DNA from: Paragonimus skrjabini miyazakii
Taxonomy: Eukaryota > Platyhelminthes > Trematoda > Plagiorchiida > Troglotrematidae
Direction of reading: 5' to 3'
Length of the DNA: 64,000 nt
Assembly (NCBI GenBank): GCA_014338405.1
Contig: JTDE01021385.1
Span: forward strand, 1 to 64,000
Shown: one piece after another, positions 11,040-24,120 of the stretch
How the letters are laid out: every line of letters begins with the position of its first letter
Position numbering within the stretch: the stretch's first letter is position 1
The notes under the pieces: generated by a model
Databases searched by the model: none
What the model was told of the DNA's origin: nothing
What the model saw: only the letters and a program-made list of their open reading frames with translations
Position numbers and translations under genes: made by a program

Positions 11040-13239
11040 TGTTTGCATTGGTGACAAGAGAAGAGTTATCAACCATATCGGATATCTTGTTTATCGAAAT
11101 TCCGTTTACATTCAACTCTTATATACTGCAACTCAACCACAGATATACGAAGCTGGTAGATAGACATTCTAAGAACAGCCCAGTACTGTCTTCATCTCAC
11201 GAAATGTTCACTTGTCTAACAAAAACAACTCTTTAGTTTAATCTCTGTTTTACAAAGTATACAAGCAACACTAAATCCAGTGGTATAACACGCGCAACGA
11301 AACTTATTCCCTACCGGATATGACGATAGTACTGTGTTTCTGATACTATGTTTATTGTAGCTTATTGACGGAACGTGAAACGCAGTCGTTTAGCCACTGT
11401 TATGGCAACTATAGTTCGTTTGTAGTTGTATTAGTGTTGATATGTCGATCAATACCCGAGTGCAAGACTGAAAGAAAATCTCCACATGTATACTTCAGAC
11501 CACTTAGTAAATCAGGCACAACGAAGTTAAGTAGCAGTGCATTAAAGTGACTATCCACTACACATGTTCTCGGACGAACGGACCAAAATAATCATTGAAC
11601 CAAACCACCTTCTTCAATGAGCATTTTTAGCTGGGTTTTCTGTACTCAGCACGATATGATTTCCCTCATCTTTGTAGTCACAGCGAGGTCACCGTCTATT
11701 AAGCTTTCGTGAGTGTGCAGTGAATTTTCGTAAGAAAATCATTCACTGTCAATCAGGATCTGCCTCGATGATCACGTCACAATCGGTAAACGAAAATTGC
11801 ATTTGTGACATAAGCTAGTATGAACCCATCAGATTGCTCAGGGTGAGTTCCTCGTTCCCCAAACACCGGCTTGAACAGTGTTGTGTAATGGATCGGAATA
11901 TACCACAAAACTTGCCAACCGAACACCTTAAAGTCAAAGTTGCTGTACTAATTTTTTTGACAATTTTCCGTGCACCTTTTTTTAATAGTTACTCGGGCTT
12001 TTCCTAACTTGTGTAGTCACTAGCATTGGTTTCATTGCTGTGCTACTGAATGACGATCGAAATCTGGCATAATTTGGTGAGATTGTTTTACACCAGATAT
12101 TCGCCAATTTTGGTCACTGTTTCTGTAAAATACTTTACCGTTAAGCTTGCTGAATACGTAGCATATTTACTGAACGCATTCTTCTTTCAAAAAACGCATT
12201 ACTTGCCTAAACCACAAATTACCATATGAAGGACTTCAGTTCTTCCACTCAGACCAACTATCATTGTTAAAGACATTTGTGTGAATACACGGGAACAAGG
12301 CTTAACTGCAATCTGTCTTTAACCTTGTTTTCCATCCTTTCTTTTCCGTATGTCTGAGGTCGTATTCAGTTCAGTGAACAAGTAAACATCACCGAAAAAT
12401 GTTTATCACATGACCTTCTTCACTACGTTACACGAACAGACTTCAGGGCCTGAAGTCACCCAACGTACTAGTTACCGTGAGCTGTAATCTGGTCTGTCAT
12501 ACTGAATGGATAACTAACGACTTTGTGTTTACCAATGACAGACCTTTGTGGTTATGGATTTAGACTTCCAGTGACACTTTTATTTTGCAGTGTAACATGC
12601 CATTCTACACAAACCGTCTTCTGATTTCACCGTTCAAAGGCAAATTCACCTAAATTCAGCTGCCGGTGATTTCGAAGAACTGTTGGATAATTATCGTCTG
12701 TTTAGAAACAACTCACGTAAAACTGTCAACTCACCACTTTCCATTTCTGCTGTTTGGACCTTAGATCTATCTCTTATCATAACCCTATTTATCTTCGGGA
12801 AAGCCGTTTGCATTTCTTTTGTGCATAATGTTTTACAGAAACAGCAAATGATAGTTTTATGTCACTGGAAGCTGAGAGAATGTTCCCGAACTCACTGTGA
12901 AATTGTTGCTTTCCACGATTAGCCTCATATTTTCTAAAACTCAACACGAAGTGGGCTAATGGTGAAAGCGGTTGTCTATCTGACTTTAAGGATTGCTAAA
13001 CACTAGCTCAGTTATTGTAGTTTGAATTCATCACACTGTTCTGCTTTGAAGTCTGTTTGTAATGGTTGTCACCCGATCGTTACTTTTCATACTCACTTCC
13101 AAACAACTATACAAAAAGTTCCAGGTCACTTATAAGCACACGGGAATGATAATCAACATTAAGTTTAAGAAAACATGACATGACTGGCACATATTTCCAA
13201 CAATTCACCAACGGGTTGGTGAAAATGTAAAGGACATTA

Positions 13240-13470
13240 GAAACGGAAATGGTCGGACTCGAAGTCAAAGCAGTCGCGCACTTTCTAGTCAATTCCTTTC
13301 GAAAGGAGTCACTAGACCCGAGTTTTGCTCTTCCTAGAGTTCTCCAGTTTCACGACCGGGATTATAGCTCTGACCACGCTTTAGTGAGGTAACCGTGTTG
13401 ACTCCTGCGACAGCTGTATCAGTTGTGAGTGATATTGAGTTAGTATCAACCAAATCTCCTACCATTTACC
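13240..13470. repeat. Rearranged SINE fragment (antisense core joined to sense tail)
   Basis: 13270-13405 is an antisense hammerhead and tRNA-like region with many substitutions (CGAGTTTTGCTC, ACCGGGATTATAGC, GAGGTAACCGTGTT). 13408-13465 reads in sense as the 3' body (CAGCTGTATCAGTTGTGAGT and onward). Confidence 0.6.
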
Positions 13471-14928
13471 AGTACTCGCACGCATTAGTTCACACGATGC
13501 CATCGCTCACTATACTGGATAAAAGATGAGTTTATGTCCGCTGACGGACGTCATTTGTCTGTGTGTATCGGTGGGGTGTGAGGAAGCCAAGGTAGTCGCG
13601 CAGGCAAACCGTCTCTTGAAGTTGAAGACAGATTGGGTCGGTTATCACAGTACTGTTATCGACGTAAACAGTGAAAGACGTACTACAACGGACCACAATG
13701 ATTTCCGTTCGCAGGGCATATAACAACAAGTAGGCTCCGCAAACCCAAAGATACAAACAACAGAAGAACAGTTGCTTAGAGCTAGCAATTAGATTCGAAG
13801 CGGGCAAGTCAAAGTCTGTGAACGGTGTCATGGCATGCGGATTACAGACAACAAACCAGGGGAAAGAGGGGGTTGAAAACAGGTCGGTAGGCGTTAGCAT
13901 GATGATGCCTTGGACCCTCAGATTAACGTAGAAACAGGGCACACATCGCTAAGTGTTGAAAGGTCAGCACAGCTTGCGTAGTGAACAAGCTTTGTATTTA
14001 GAATGTCAGCGATGGTGTGATAACCGTAAAAGATCACCCAGATAACTGAGGATGGAATCATTTGATCAAGACAAAGGTGCATGTCGATTGGAAAGGCCAA
14101 GGGAATTTTTCGTCCATGTACGAGAATCCGCAACAAGTCCACTTGGTGGCTGCTTACGGCAATATGTGAAACGTATGCCCTAATTACTGATCCCGGTTTT
14201 GATTCAGACTGAGTAATGCTCTTTAGTACGTTCTGACAGGCATATAGACGTTTGATCGGAATCTACAATCTTTGCCCGGTCGTGGACAATTAGCCTGTAC
14301 TCAAGACTGATTTTGAGCACAGGTCTTGAAGTGAACCAGCTCCTTAATAAATCGGAAAAGACAGTTTATTTTAGTGACTGTTGTAAATACCAGATCATCT
14401 GTTCAATGTTTGTGTCTCCTCTGGACCCACGTTCCTTTCCGACACTACGAATGGGATCCGCAGTTGGTGTAGCGACCTTGTTTCCTAAGATAAATCCATC
14501 CAGGTAGTCGCTTGCCCTAATCGTATTAGTGGCAATATGGAGTTCGACTCCCAGCACGTCCTCCGAGCAGATTTGTCCCTGAAATGTGACGTTTGAAAGC
14601 GGACCAAGTGTAATCAGAACATATCTGTGAAGGTTAGTGTAATGACCCATTCATGTTTCTTAATTAAATATACTACCTCGCCATAAGAATGTATCGGGGC
14701 ATCGGTACATGTTAACATTATTGAAATGAAATGCGTCATTCGCCTACAGCACAGTGCTGAACGGAACAGAACGGTGTGTTTCATTGAAAACCTCAAAAAT
14801 GCATTTTGTAATCATATGGATTAAGTAAAATACCACTTCAGAGCAATCGACACTTTTTCACATACTATGCTTTCTTGAATTTTGTACTTAACCAGCTAAT
14901 ATTACGACCCTATTTCATCTCATTTTAG

Positions 14929-15075
14929 GTTTACAAGTCGTTCTGACCTCTATCCTCAAAGCTATGGCGCCACTGTTGCAGATCGGTATCCTAGTGCTGT
15001 TCGCGATCCTTATCTTTGCTATCATTGGGCTGGAATTTTATTCCGGTGTATTTCACGTGACCTGCTTTGATGAGA
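14929..15075 (+). CDS. Cav2-type calcium channel alpha-1, exon with repeat I S4-S5 linker and S5
   Basis: Joined to the previous exon, this one reads SLQVVLTSILKAMAPLLQIG, the S4-S5 linker. It continues into the S5 helix (ILVLFAILIFAIIGLEFYSG) and then VFHVTCFDE at the start of the extracellular pore turret. FAILIFAIIGLEFY is characteristic of Cav2 rather than Cav1 (IIIYAIIGLELF). The acceptor TTTTAG ends at 14928 and the donor GTAAGT is at 15076-15081. The exon is 147 nt and ends one base into a codon (A15075), which pairs with AA of the next exon to make Lys. The cysteine in HVTC is one of the conserved turret cysteines. An open frame from 14964 that runs past 15075 is read-through, not coding. 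Confidence 0.95.
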
Positions 15076-16105
15076 GTAAGTCACCATCTCTTTCAACCCC
15101 TCGCTCTGTATGTGTGTGTTTACGTTTGATCATGTTAGCAAGCTTGCATTCTGTTAAGCTGATCTTATAAGGGGTTGTTCTAATTCATTCTCGTTCGGTC
15201 ACCATTGGTACTCTCCCGACTATAAACGGGATATTTTGGCAGCCATGTGCTGTCTACATAGGACTTGTCTAAGTGGTGATTTCAAAATGGTTCATTGACA
15301 ACAATTTTTTAGGGCTCCCCAAGAAGCATTGATTAAATTCCAAACTCGAGTCTAGACGACAGCGCCAAAACAAACTTGACAGTCACCTTTTCAATATTGT
15401 CTTTCTGTACACAAAATGCCAGATGTTTGCAACCTGCATGTGAATACTTCTTAAGTGCTTGGAAACTTATGGTGCGGAACTTCCAAATACACATCTTGAA
15501 CAAATATGCTGGGTAGTATTGGGCTATCCATCTGTTAAAACAGCTGTTGTGTAGACGTTGTATGGAAAAAGTACTAGCCATGTGTAAACAATCGAGTATT
15601 TCAACTACGATACTGTTGAAGCTGAATCACGTTCGTCCAAACCTAGAGCTAAATAGAGAGAACTGAGTGAATGACTGACTTCCGTTTTGGAATAGCCCAG
15701 TCACCCGGAGATCAGTTGGTACAATGGAAGGTACCCAACATTATATGTGATGAATTACATTATCCAAACAGGACGTAGACTCAGAGGGTATGATGTACTC
15801 TGTATGATTTTCTGAAACAACGGGGAACGCGTCCTTCAGGTTGTGGATGTTTTGGCTATTAATTGCCACAGCTCCTCTTCACGTGTTCAAAAACGACTCA
15901 CCCGACGTACGCTGTTTAAAAAATTAGCTTGATGTTTAAAATTAGTTACATAACCAGGTGTGGTCAGCTTGTGTAAAATGGTATTCCGGGGAGCTTTACA
16001 TGATTTGCATTTTCCATTGTCTTGTGTAAGATCATTAAGAGAACAAATTGTTTTGAGTTGCCTAAGCCATTATTTGAGACATAGTTGAGTTTGGTCAACT
16101 TCTTT

Positions 16106-16205
16106 NNNNNNNNNNNNNNNNNNNNNNNNNNNNNNNNNNNNNNNNNNNNNNNNNNNNNNNNNNNNNNNNNNNNNNNNNNNNNNNNNNNNNNNNNNNNNNN
16201 NNNNN
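16106..16205. other. Assembly gap of 100 N
   Basis: A run of exactly 100 N, the conventional filler for a gap of unknown length. Frames drawn across it are meaningless. Confidence 0.99.
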
Positions 16206-16734
16206 CAGAAAACTAGATAGCAAATGTTGGAACAAACAATGTTGAGGAAAGAACGGAGGGTTTGAATAGCGGAAGGTAGTTTTTGGATACCAAAAACCAA
16301 AATACATATATGAGTAAAATGATTTGTCAGATATGGAATAAGTCTAAATCGATAAAAAACAACCCTATTCATTTGTGTTATTGTTTAGTAGCTACGAGTG
16401 AATTTTATGCAGTAGAAAAACGAGAATGATTTTGATTATTCTTGAAGGCAAATACCACTCTAGACGGATTTAAAAATGAGTCTGTCTTTCGACCCGGAGT
16501 GTAGTATTACTAAAAGTAACTTAGCAAACATCGTACTCTGCTATTAGGTTACTTGACGTTGTAGTGTGTAATCCGAAGTATTATGTTCAGACATATGTCC
16601 TCAGATCATTCCGATCTATCGGCAGCGAACAGATACTGACACTCAAATCACCACCAAATTACTGAACCCTTCCCTAGCTTATCTGTACATAGTGCATCCA
16701 GATAGAATGCAATTGTTCATCTAAGCAATTGTAT

Positions 16735-16975
16735 TGGATTGATGGTGAATTGTCGAGAAGTAGATTCCCGATGGTTGATCGGGGGTTTGGTTAATTTGAT
16801 TGGAACCTTCGCACCCAGACAAACTTTCCAGCCAGCCTCTTTCGAGAAAAACTAGACTCGAGTTTTGCTCTTGTTAGAGCTCGTCACTAGTGCATATCCT
16901 TGCCAGGACCGGGGCAAGAACTCCAACCAAGCCTTCATGAAAAAACCTTATTGACCACTGCGACTACCTGAAATT
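16735..16975 (-). repeat. Hammerhead SINE, antisense partial copy
   Basis: The body (ACTTTCCAGCCAGCCTCTTT), the hammerhead region (16851-16893) and part of the tRNA-like head are present. In the ribozyme both CUGANGA (GTGACGA) and GAAA (AAAA) are mutated. Confidence 0.75.
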
Positions 16976-17394
16976 GATTGACACTCCGACTACCCACTAG
17001 TTGGAGTTGCTTCGTGTTACTTCTCTGCGACCTGAGTCACAATGCATGTCTTGGGCATCACATGCTGAGAAGAAGTCAGTGAGTCGCCATGTGCGCTGTG
17101 TGGCAGTGATAACCACAGTGCTGTCAGAAGAGAGTTCGCTGTTGACCGACTGAGTGAGGGTGAGAAACATGCATGGGCCGCCTAAATCGAAAATGTCGAA
17201 ACGCATTTGTTTGTGAAGCGCCAGACGTCACTCTCGGTGGCCTTGGACGTTCGCGGAAGGATGTGTGCGTGAGTGAGACATTTAATGCAGTCTGTTGACC
17301 AGATCTGGGAGGAATCTAAATGACTGGGATTGAACCGTCGGGTTTGGTGCACGGTTCTGGGTCGTTACAACTGACTGAGTAAACTGGATGTTGA

Positions 17395-17790
17395 CGTAGC
17401 AGGCTTAATGAAATCGCACATTTCAACCTGGCACGGAAGTCGCGATCGCGGTGTTATCGATTGGTGTTAACGGGAGGGTTACTGCGTCTCCTATTTAGAC
17501 GATCGGACAATCTGCTTATTATCCACCAGCGAAAATGGTTGGGCGTTCACATATGATAATTCGGTCGTGCCTAATGTGCTAATGGCGCAGTGGTGAACAC
17601 GGTTGTCTCATGAAAGCTTGACCAGAGTTCTAATCTCTGTTATGGCTCGGATATGCATTACTGACAAGCTACAGTGGTAGTAACAGTCTAGTCCAGTACT
17701 TCTTTTCGAAAGAGTTCGACTGGAAAGTCATTCTGAGTGCGACAGCTGCGATCATTTGTGAGTGATGTTCAACTTGAAATGCACCTATGT
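17395..17790 (+). repeat. Hammerhead SINE, full-length but diverged sense copy
   Basis: The 5' segment starts near 17395 (GCAGGCTTAATGAAATCG). The A box TGGCGCAGTGG (17583-17593) is perfect, the B box is AGTTCTAATCT (17626-17636), and the 3' body ends GTGATGTTCAACTTGAAATG. The hammerhead stretch 17655-17695 keeps ACTGACAAGCT but has lost stem II pairing and GAAA. Confidence 0.82.
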
Positions 17791-18374
17791 AGTTTAGTCA
17801 GGTGCTGTTGGTTACTTAGCCATCAGTCGGTCTATCAGACGGATGCGCATCCTGAAACCAACCTAAGCTGACTTCAACCATATTGTAATAATCACCACTT
17901 GTGTAGTATGCAACTTGTGGACAAAACAAGAAGCAAAAAGAAGAAGCCCCAAAACAATTCTGTTTGGGGAAAAACGAGTGCAAAACTGCGTATAAAAACT
18001 CAGTAGACCGTGACCGTAACCTATGTAACAAAGCATAAAATGGAACCGATATCTCACTTTGAATTTGTGGACAACTATGATGAAATGGTCGGATCCGTGA
18101 AAACAAACCTAACGCAATCCATCAAGCAGGCACTGTGCTAAAACTGCACTCCATTGAACAGTTCTAAACGTAGTTAAAAATCCCCAGGGTAGTCATCGGA
18201 AAACAATAGTGCAGCGAACAAGGTCGTTTTCGGTTATTCATCATCAGGCTAATTACATAACAATTTATATGAAACAGAGTTGTCAGGGCGAAACGAACAC
18301 AAACAAGTAGCTAGTTTGAGTGAGATCAGACACGTCATCGGCACACACGGAAACAACGTTTTGGTACGATTACG

Positions 18375-19229
18375 TCACCAATATGACGCCACTGGACGCA
18401 TGACGGTTCGATAGGTCGTGGTGTGTGTAGTTGGCCATGGTAAATTCAGCACCTGAACGAAGCGCTTTTGTGCGCACACGGGTGGATTTCTTAATCGAAT
18501 TCCAATCGCTTCGGGTGTGGCTATTATTCGGCATCTGACAGCTTTTGAGTGACTGGCGTTGACTCGGTAAATCGGACGAAAACAAGAGTTCAGGTTGACA
18601 GTATGATGTATATCAACGAGGTGTGAAACAGTCGCCGTCGTAATTGTCTTGGTGACTCCGCTGCTGATCCAGGCTGGATGGTGCTCACGGATACGTTCAG
18701 ATAAACGTCTGATCGTGCGACCCACGTGACTAGTTCCACAGGAACAAGTAAATGAGTATACACAAAAAGAAGCCGCAGAAACGGGCATTTTATCCTTTAA
18801 CCGTAAACACAAAGCTGGAGTAGAGTTGAAACAGACGCGTAATTTTGCAGCGTATAATGTTCTATTGATGACAGTGTCAAGTCTCCAAGTGACTGTTTCC
18901 GCAAGCGTATCCCCTTTGAATGGTAATGAAGTAAATACTGCTTTATTTTCCGCTAGATTCATCTTATCCTGTTTCTGACGACGCTGTGTAGTCTCGTCTA
19001 CAAAACGCTCTGGATAGCCATTTTGTAAGAACAGTGCGCGTAGAAACGATAGTTCATCAGAGACTGTATCCTGTGTACATATTCCCATGGCTCTATTAGT
19101 CAAGCAGTTTAAGAGATTCCTTTTCTGTCTTAGAGGAACAAAGCTGTTGAAATGGATATACTGCCCATTCATTATACGGTCAATCTGGACTCCTGTTTTT
19201 GTCCGATTTACCGAGTCAATGCCAGTCAC
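18375..19229 (-). pseudogene. Penelope-like retroelement 3' end with GIY-YIG endonuclease domain (5'-truncated)
   Basis: A 284-codon frame. Residues about 31-80 (RQKRNLLNCLTNRAMGIC, ELSFLRALFLQNGYPERFVDE) match the connector after the reverse transcriptase in Penelope-like elements. Residues about 156-250 form the GIY-YIG nuclease: CVYSFTCSCGTSHVG, RTIRRLSERIREHHPAW, and a likely catalytic Glu240 in PEAIGIRLRNPP. The family uses this nuclease to nick target DNA for priming. The reverse transcriptase is absent. The first 21 or so codons are not element protein: they are antisense to an inverted fragment of the same family (19166-19266), so the ATG at 19229 is fortuitous. Without those, the coding remnant is intact but non-functional alone. 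A second copy of the family is at 33778-34590. Confidence 0.85.
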
Positions 19230-19266
19230 TCAAAAGCTATCAGATGCCGAAGCGATTGGAGTTCTA
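19166..19266 (+). repeat. Inverted partial copy of the Penelope-like element
   Basis: Plus strand encodes TVNLDSCFCPIYRVNASHSK, almost the same as TVNLNSCFRPIYRVNASHSK encoded on the minus strand at 18499-18612. The copy lacks 17 nt relative to 18499-18612, bounded by repeated CCGAA, as in a slippage deletion. It abuts the 5' truncation point of the minus-strand element, forming a fold-back with a spacer of about 550 nt. Confidence 0.85.
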
Positions 19267-22234
19267 AACATATTCGTGCTGTTGCGACAGGTTCATTGTT
19301 TTACACAGTTAATGTTCTTTATGCGAACCCGTGTGATCAAACTTTAGCACACAAAGGTAGATGGATTAATTGTGTTAACGTTCATTTGTTTGCCGAAGTT
19401 ACTACGTGAAATAGTAGAGGTTCTTCACCGAATTTCGGACAGTACACAGACAGACTTTTGAAAACGGAAACTTTTGCACGATAATGTTACATTATTTGGT
19501 GATGAGGTATATATAATCCAGTTGATTGGCGTAATAGGTGACTGTGTATCAGTGGCAAAAACCGTTACTATACTTTGTAAAATGGAGCTGTATTAAATTG
19601 CCGCTAAAATATCTTCATTTCTGTCCAAATTGTGTTAAATTGATCCTTATATAAAGTACCACAGCACAGTTTTTGATGAAACATGCATCATGTTAGTGTG
19701 TCTAGAACGGTTGATATTGCATCAACCTTGGTACTACCTGAGGACCTTTATACGCTGAGAGAATTGGTTATTACAGGATAAATTGAAAAATAATATTCGT
19801 GTTCACTTTTGGCGGAAAGTGTGCAAAATTAATAGATAACTAAATGAATATCGATGGAAATTTGCCAACTCGTTACGAAATGGAGCTGAATGCTGGATCA
19901 TGATCAGAGTTCTCGTAACAGTTAAATGCACGTTTAACACAGGACAGGTACACAACCTGGAAAGTAACGATACAAGTATGTAAAAAGTCTGGAGTTACAT
20001 AGAAGTTTTCAGTGACGAAAGTAATCACGACTAGTTAAGAACGGTTATTAAATTCCTTTAAAATAAGGCTTTCGTTTTCTTCCGTCTATGGCGGTCATAG
20101 TTGGATCAATCAAACTGACTTGTATTAGTTGCCACATAAAGTGACTACTCAGTTAATCAAACAATTTTCCGACACGAACTTTCGTTTGTAAAACAAGATG
20201 TCGTTCAGAAGTTCATCATTGAATGAAATCCGGTTAGTTTTTGTGTTTCTTGAAGTCCTGAATAATGCTATGACAAACCACGACATTCAGGATTTCATTA
20301 TGTCACCACTCTGGCTAACCGGGGTTTCCCCAATATTAAAGTATTAGTTATTATTGTACTGTTCAATATATATATGTGACGTCTCCATATGACACAGTCA
20401 ATGAGATGTTCAGATGGGTGACTTTTATCCATTCACTGGAAGGCATACAAGAATAAAATGATTTGGACACGATTTAATCTGGAGGGGGGAGCGCGAGATG
20501 TTCCTCATGATAAGTATCCGTTGTTATTCTTTCTTACTGTATATCCTCATGTAAACTCTTCGACGGTATGCAGGATAACGAAATTTCGATTTGGATATCA
20601 TTTAAAACAAGCAATTCTATTTAGAGCCGCATCATTTTCCTAGTCTGGAGCCAAAGTTTGCATTGGTATATAACCGCTTTACAATGCAGGACGATTATCG
20701 TAATGTAATAGTTGTCACTAAAGAGAAAATTCTACGGTTTTGTCACCAAGACTTTCAGTGTTTAGGGAGATGTATAACAATCTACAGCACTAATGAAGAT
20801 GGTGTACTTAGTGCAATTACCGTATTGTACAATAACAAATTCCATTTAATCACACTTCCTTCAGTTAGAAAACAAATGAACTCCTACTAACTAGTCATAT
20901 AATTCGTGAATATTTGATGATCTTCTTTGACAGTTGATTAGCCGAAGGTCATTATAACTTATTCTACCGATTTCAACCATCATGACCATACTTCCAGTCT
21001 TGTACAATTTATGACTTATCTGTCTAGATACTGCCCAGAGTTGCAACAGGTTCGTCTGATATGCAGATAACACTATATCGGAATATGATAGTCACGGAAT
21101 CCACAGTTACCCACTTTTTACAATGTGTTTGAAAATATTTTATCATTCCGAAATTTTCTCCTTGATAAACTATTAAATTTTATAATAATGGGTCACTTTA
21201 GAAGGATGTTAGTAACTACGGCTGATCCATTTGAAACACCTGCACATCTTGGGAATGTGGTATCAAACAGACGTCGTGGATTGTACAGCATCATTTAGTC
21301 TGTTGTGATACTCTACTATCATAAATTATTCAAGTAGTCACTTGTTATTCATTTGTACACCCTGCTGTACACATTATTCTTCCATCAGTTGCTATGGTTT
21401 TGTCAAAAGAATGATGAATGTTTGCATAATTCAACTAGTCGTAATTAGTTTCAGCAAAATGTACTGCTGGCTATGCAAAATATACATATCTCTACAGTTA
21501 AACTCTCTCAGTATTGTTTACTTTTAAAACAGAATTTTTTTGTTATCTATCATTGCTTACATCTAGGGGAAAAACTAACAAATTATTATGTTTATTGTAA
21601 AACTAGCCACATGTTCATGATTGATGAGAATATACAAATTGAAACCTTATCATGAAAGAATTATCGTGACTACTCGATTCAACTGAGCATGATAGTCTGA
21701 GGGATCAGATGAAACATCAGCAAAAGGGGGCAAATGTTTCCGGTTTTCATGTTCGTGTTCTGTTTACATTCAAGTCGCTTAAGATTATTTTCTTGAAAAC
21801 AATGTAGCTTATGAGTTCCGTTGTTTTTCGTCCTGACACGAACGAGGTTGGAAAGATATGGTTGAAAAAACATGTTGATCAACCTGACATGCAACATCTT
21901 TTGAGATTATACCTGTCTTATTCCTAGACAGGTCACATCCTGATTGTTTAGTGATTTTTGCACACGGCCAGTGGTCGCATTCACCTGTGTGTAGCACGGA
22001 AAATGCTCTGTCTAAGTGACTAAGTAATGAAGCAGGATCGATTTCAGTTCATCACTTATTGATCGCGCGACTCAGACTTTCAAAAATACCAGTCGCTAGA
22101 TGCTGACGTCACTTATAAGATCACACCAACCATTACGAATGACTATGGTAGATAAGACGGTGGACAGAACAAAAGTATCTCTTCTATAGTAGATTAGACA
22201 TGATCGAACACTCATACGTTAAACCTAACAACTA

Positions 22235-22425
22235 AACAACAGTCCCGGTAGTGACAATGATATGCACTATTGACGAGCTCTCTGATGAGAGCGAAACTCG
22301 AGTCTAGTGCTTGCTGCTGTTCGAAAGAGGCTTGACTGGAAAGTCTATGAGAATGCGACAGCTGCGAGCAATTGTGGGTGATGTTCAATCTATATGAAAA
22401 CCAAAATCCCTTCCTACTCATAAGT
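22235..22425 (+). repeat. Hammerhead SINE, 5'-truncated sense copy
   Basis: The copy starts at the end of the B-box region (AGTCCCGGTAGTGACAATG) and includes a near-complete hammerhead. The 3' body runs to CCTTCCTACTCATAAGTAA. The tRNA-like promoter is missing. Confidence 0.85.
22264..22310 (+). ncRNA. Hammerhead ribozyme, one core change (C3 to T)
   Basis: Stem I arms GCACTA and TAGTGC are intact. Stem II can extend to six pairs (GCTCTC/GAGAGC, loop TGAT). GAAA, ACTCGAGT and the C before the cleavage point are present. The first core box is TTGACGA, so activity is doubtful. Confidence 0.8.
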
Positions 22426-22919
22426 AAACAACATAAGTCCAAACAATAACGAAATTATTTATGAAATGTAAACCAACGAGTGAATATCAGGAGTAAATAA
22501 CTGATCTAATTGGGCCTAGATCATCTGCATAACGTGAAGGTAGGACAAGGTAATCCGAAGAGAGGACGAGCAGTCCGTGCCGACAGTTGGTTTTATACAG
22601 ACTTGGCAGACAACAGTACAGAAATAGTTACCGTTCAGAGAGCACCATTAACACAATCCGCCGAATCGAAAAACCGTATCACATTCACTGACCACAAACA
22701 GATATTGAGTGGTTGACAGTGATCTTGTTGGGAGAATGGTACGTGTGAGTAACTACAAGTAGCATCTCCCAGATTAAGTTTTTATTGAAGCTTGGTTTTG
22801 ATTTTCACTAAAAAGCCTCGCAAACAGACTGGTCAATGAAAATTTCATACAAGTTTCAAATTATTTAGATAAATGCATTTTTTTGTCGTCAGAAACACTT
22901 TCTGTCAGATCACTTTGGA

Positions 22920-23060
22920 AAATAGGTTTGCTCTTGTTGTAGCTCGTCAGCACTGCACAACTTTGTCTCGACGGTGATCTGAGCTCAAGTCCAAATTTCT
23001 CTGAGGTAACCATTTCGATCGCTACGCCATTGGTCTAGCACTAAACACGGTCGAATAAAT
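22920..23060 (-). repeat. Decayed antisense SINE fragment
   Basis: TTGCTCTTGTTGTAGCTCGTC, GAGGTAACCATTTCGATCGC and TACGCCATTGGTCTAGCACT follow the antisense order hammerhead, head, A box. Confidence 0.6.
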
Positions 23061-23257
23061 ATACCCAAATGCTTGTCTACCAGATGGTACTGACAACAGA
23101 CATGGTAATTGTTCTCAGCTTAAACTGAGTACCAGTTGTAAGATAACGTAACTAAGTATTTAGACATGAATATTCCATCCTCCCTTCATTGTGGTCAGTG
23201 ACACGATTGCATCATGTTGAAAGTGAACCGAAATTCAAGTTCAGGTATTGCCAAGCA

Positions 23258-23408
23258 CATGCATTAGTAATGAGCACCAACGAGAAAGGAACTCTTGTCC
23301 AACGCTTCTTCTCGAGAAAAGTCAGGCTGGATGTTCGATATATGAGAACATGACAAACAACCATGGGTAGTGTTCACTTTATATTAACCACATCTCCACT
23401 TACTAATC
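23258..23408 (+). repeat. Decayed sense SINE 3' fragment
   Basis: GCTTCTTCTCGAGAAAAG, GGTAGTGTTCACTTTATATT and ATCTCCACTTACTAAT match hammerhead flank, body and tail in order. Confidence 0.6.
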
Positions 23409-24120
23409 TCTAGTTGAAAACCGTTTAAACATTTAGCGGATTTTGTTAAACTCCAAGAAGATGCTTGGGTGAAAACTCCGGACTTCAGCTGGATTGGCCA
23501 ACAGCCGTATACTTTAATAAATAAATTGAGAAGAATAAATTAGTAATCGTGAAACGCACCACTCGCCACTATTTCCTACAGTCCGTTAACTCAAAAAACA
23601 GCAACATTATATTCGCGTTGGAATCTGCAACTGAAGAGCGTCATTCATTTTTCTAGACTGTCTAGTCAAAATTGATAGGCAGCAGATATTTCAGGCTTTT
23701 GTGTAATGCAACCTAACCTATTCTGGTCGGTATCTCAACTTCAACTATCCGCATCCACTGGATATGAAGGGACCCGTCATCCGATCACTCTTCAACAACG
23801 CTAATACGATATGTACCAGTGAACTCTCCAAAAACAACAAAGATTTTTCACAATAAAGAAGTGTTGGCCGCCAACCTGTATCCAGACACCTCTATTTGGA
23901 ACACAAATAAATGCATGCAAACTAAGGAAGAGACAGAAGAGACCAGATCTCTCACCAGGCTCTCACCAGTTACATCCAACGTGCATGCGTTAACCGAAAT
24001 GATAGCAAACTCCTGTCTACAATGTGGTTTGGATAGATAAATAACATCAGACACAGACGCGCCTTATCTACATCAGTCTCACCCCCACTTAATGAACAAA
24101 GAATTCGACCAATCAGTTCA

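Larger units (their letters stand above)
603..14928. other. Intron 1 of the Cav2 gene in this window (14,326 nt)
   Basis: The intron lies between the S4 and S5 exons. It holds the SINE fragments listed separately at 1311-1702, 1739-1885, 4225-4462, 5262-5672, 5850-6335, 9215-9290 and 13240-13470, plus CA and TA microsatellites. The stretches 603-1310, 1886-4224, 4463-5261, 6336-9214, 9291-13239 and 13471-14928 show no recognisable gene, RNA or element. Their open frames are short and have no family motifs. Confidence 0.85.

Noticed and set aside
13532..13942. 136-codon minus-strand frame
   Set aside because: No recognised motif, and another frame overlaps it on the plus strand. The length is within chance expectation.
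17310..17345. GGGATTGAACC as an antisense B box
   Set aside because: No A box within the usual distance and no tRNA fold. It lies just upstream of, but outside, the SINE copy at 17395.
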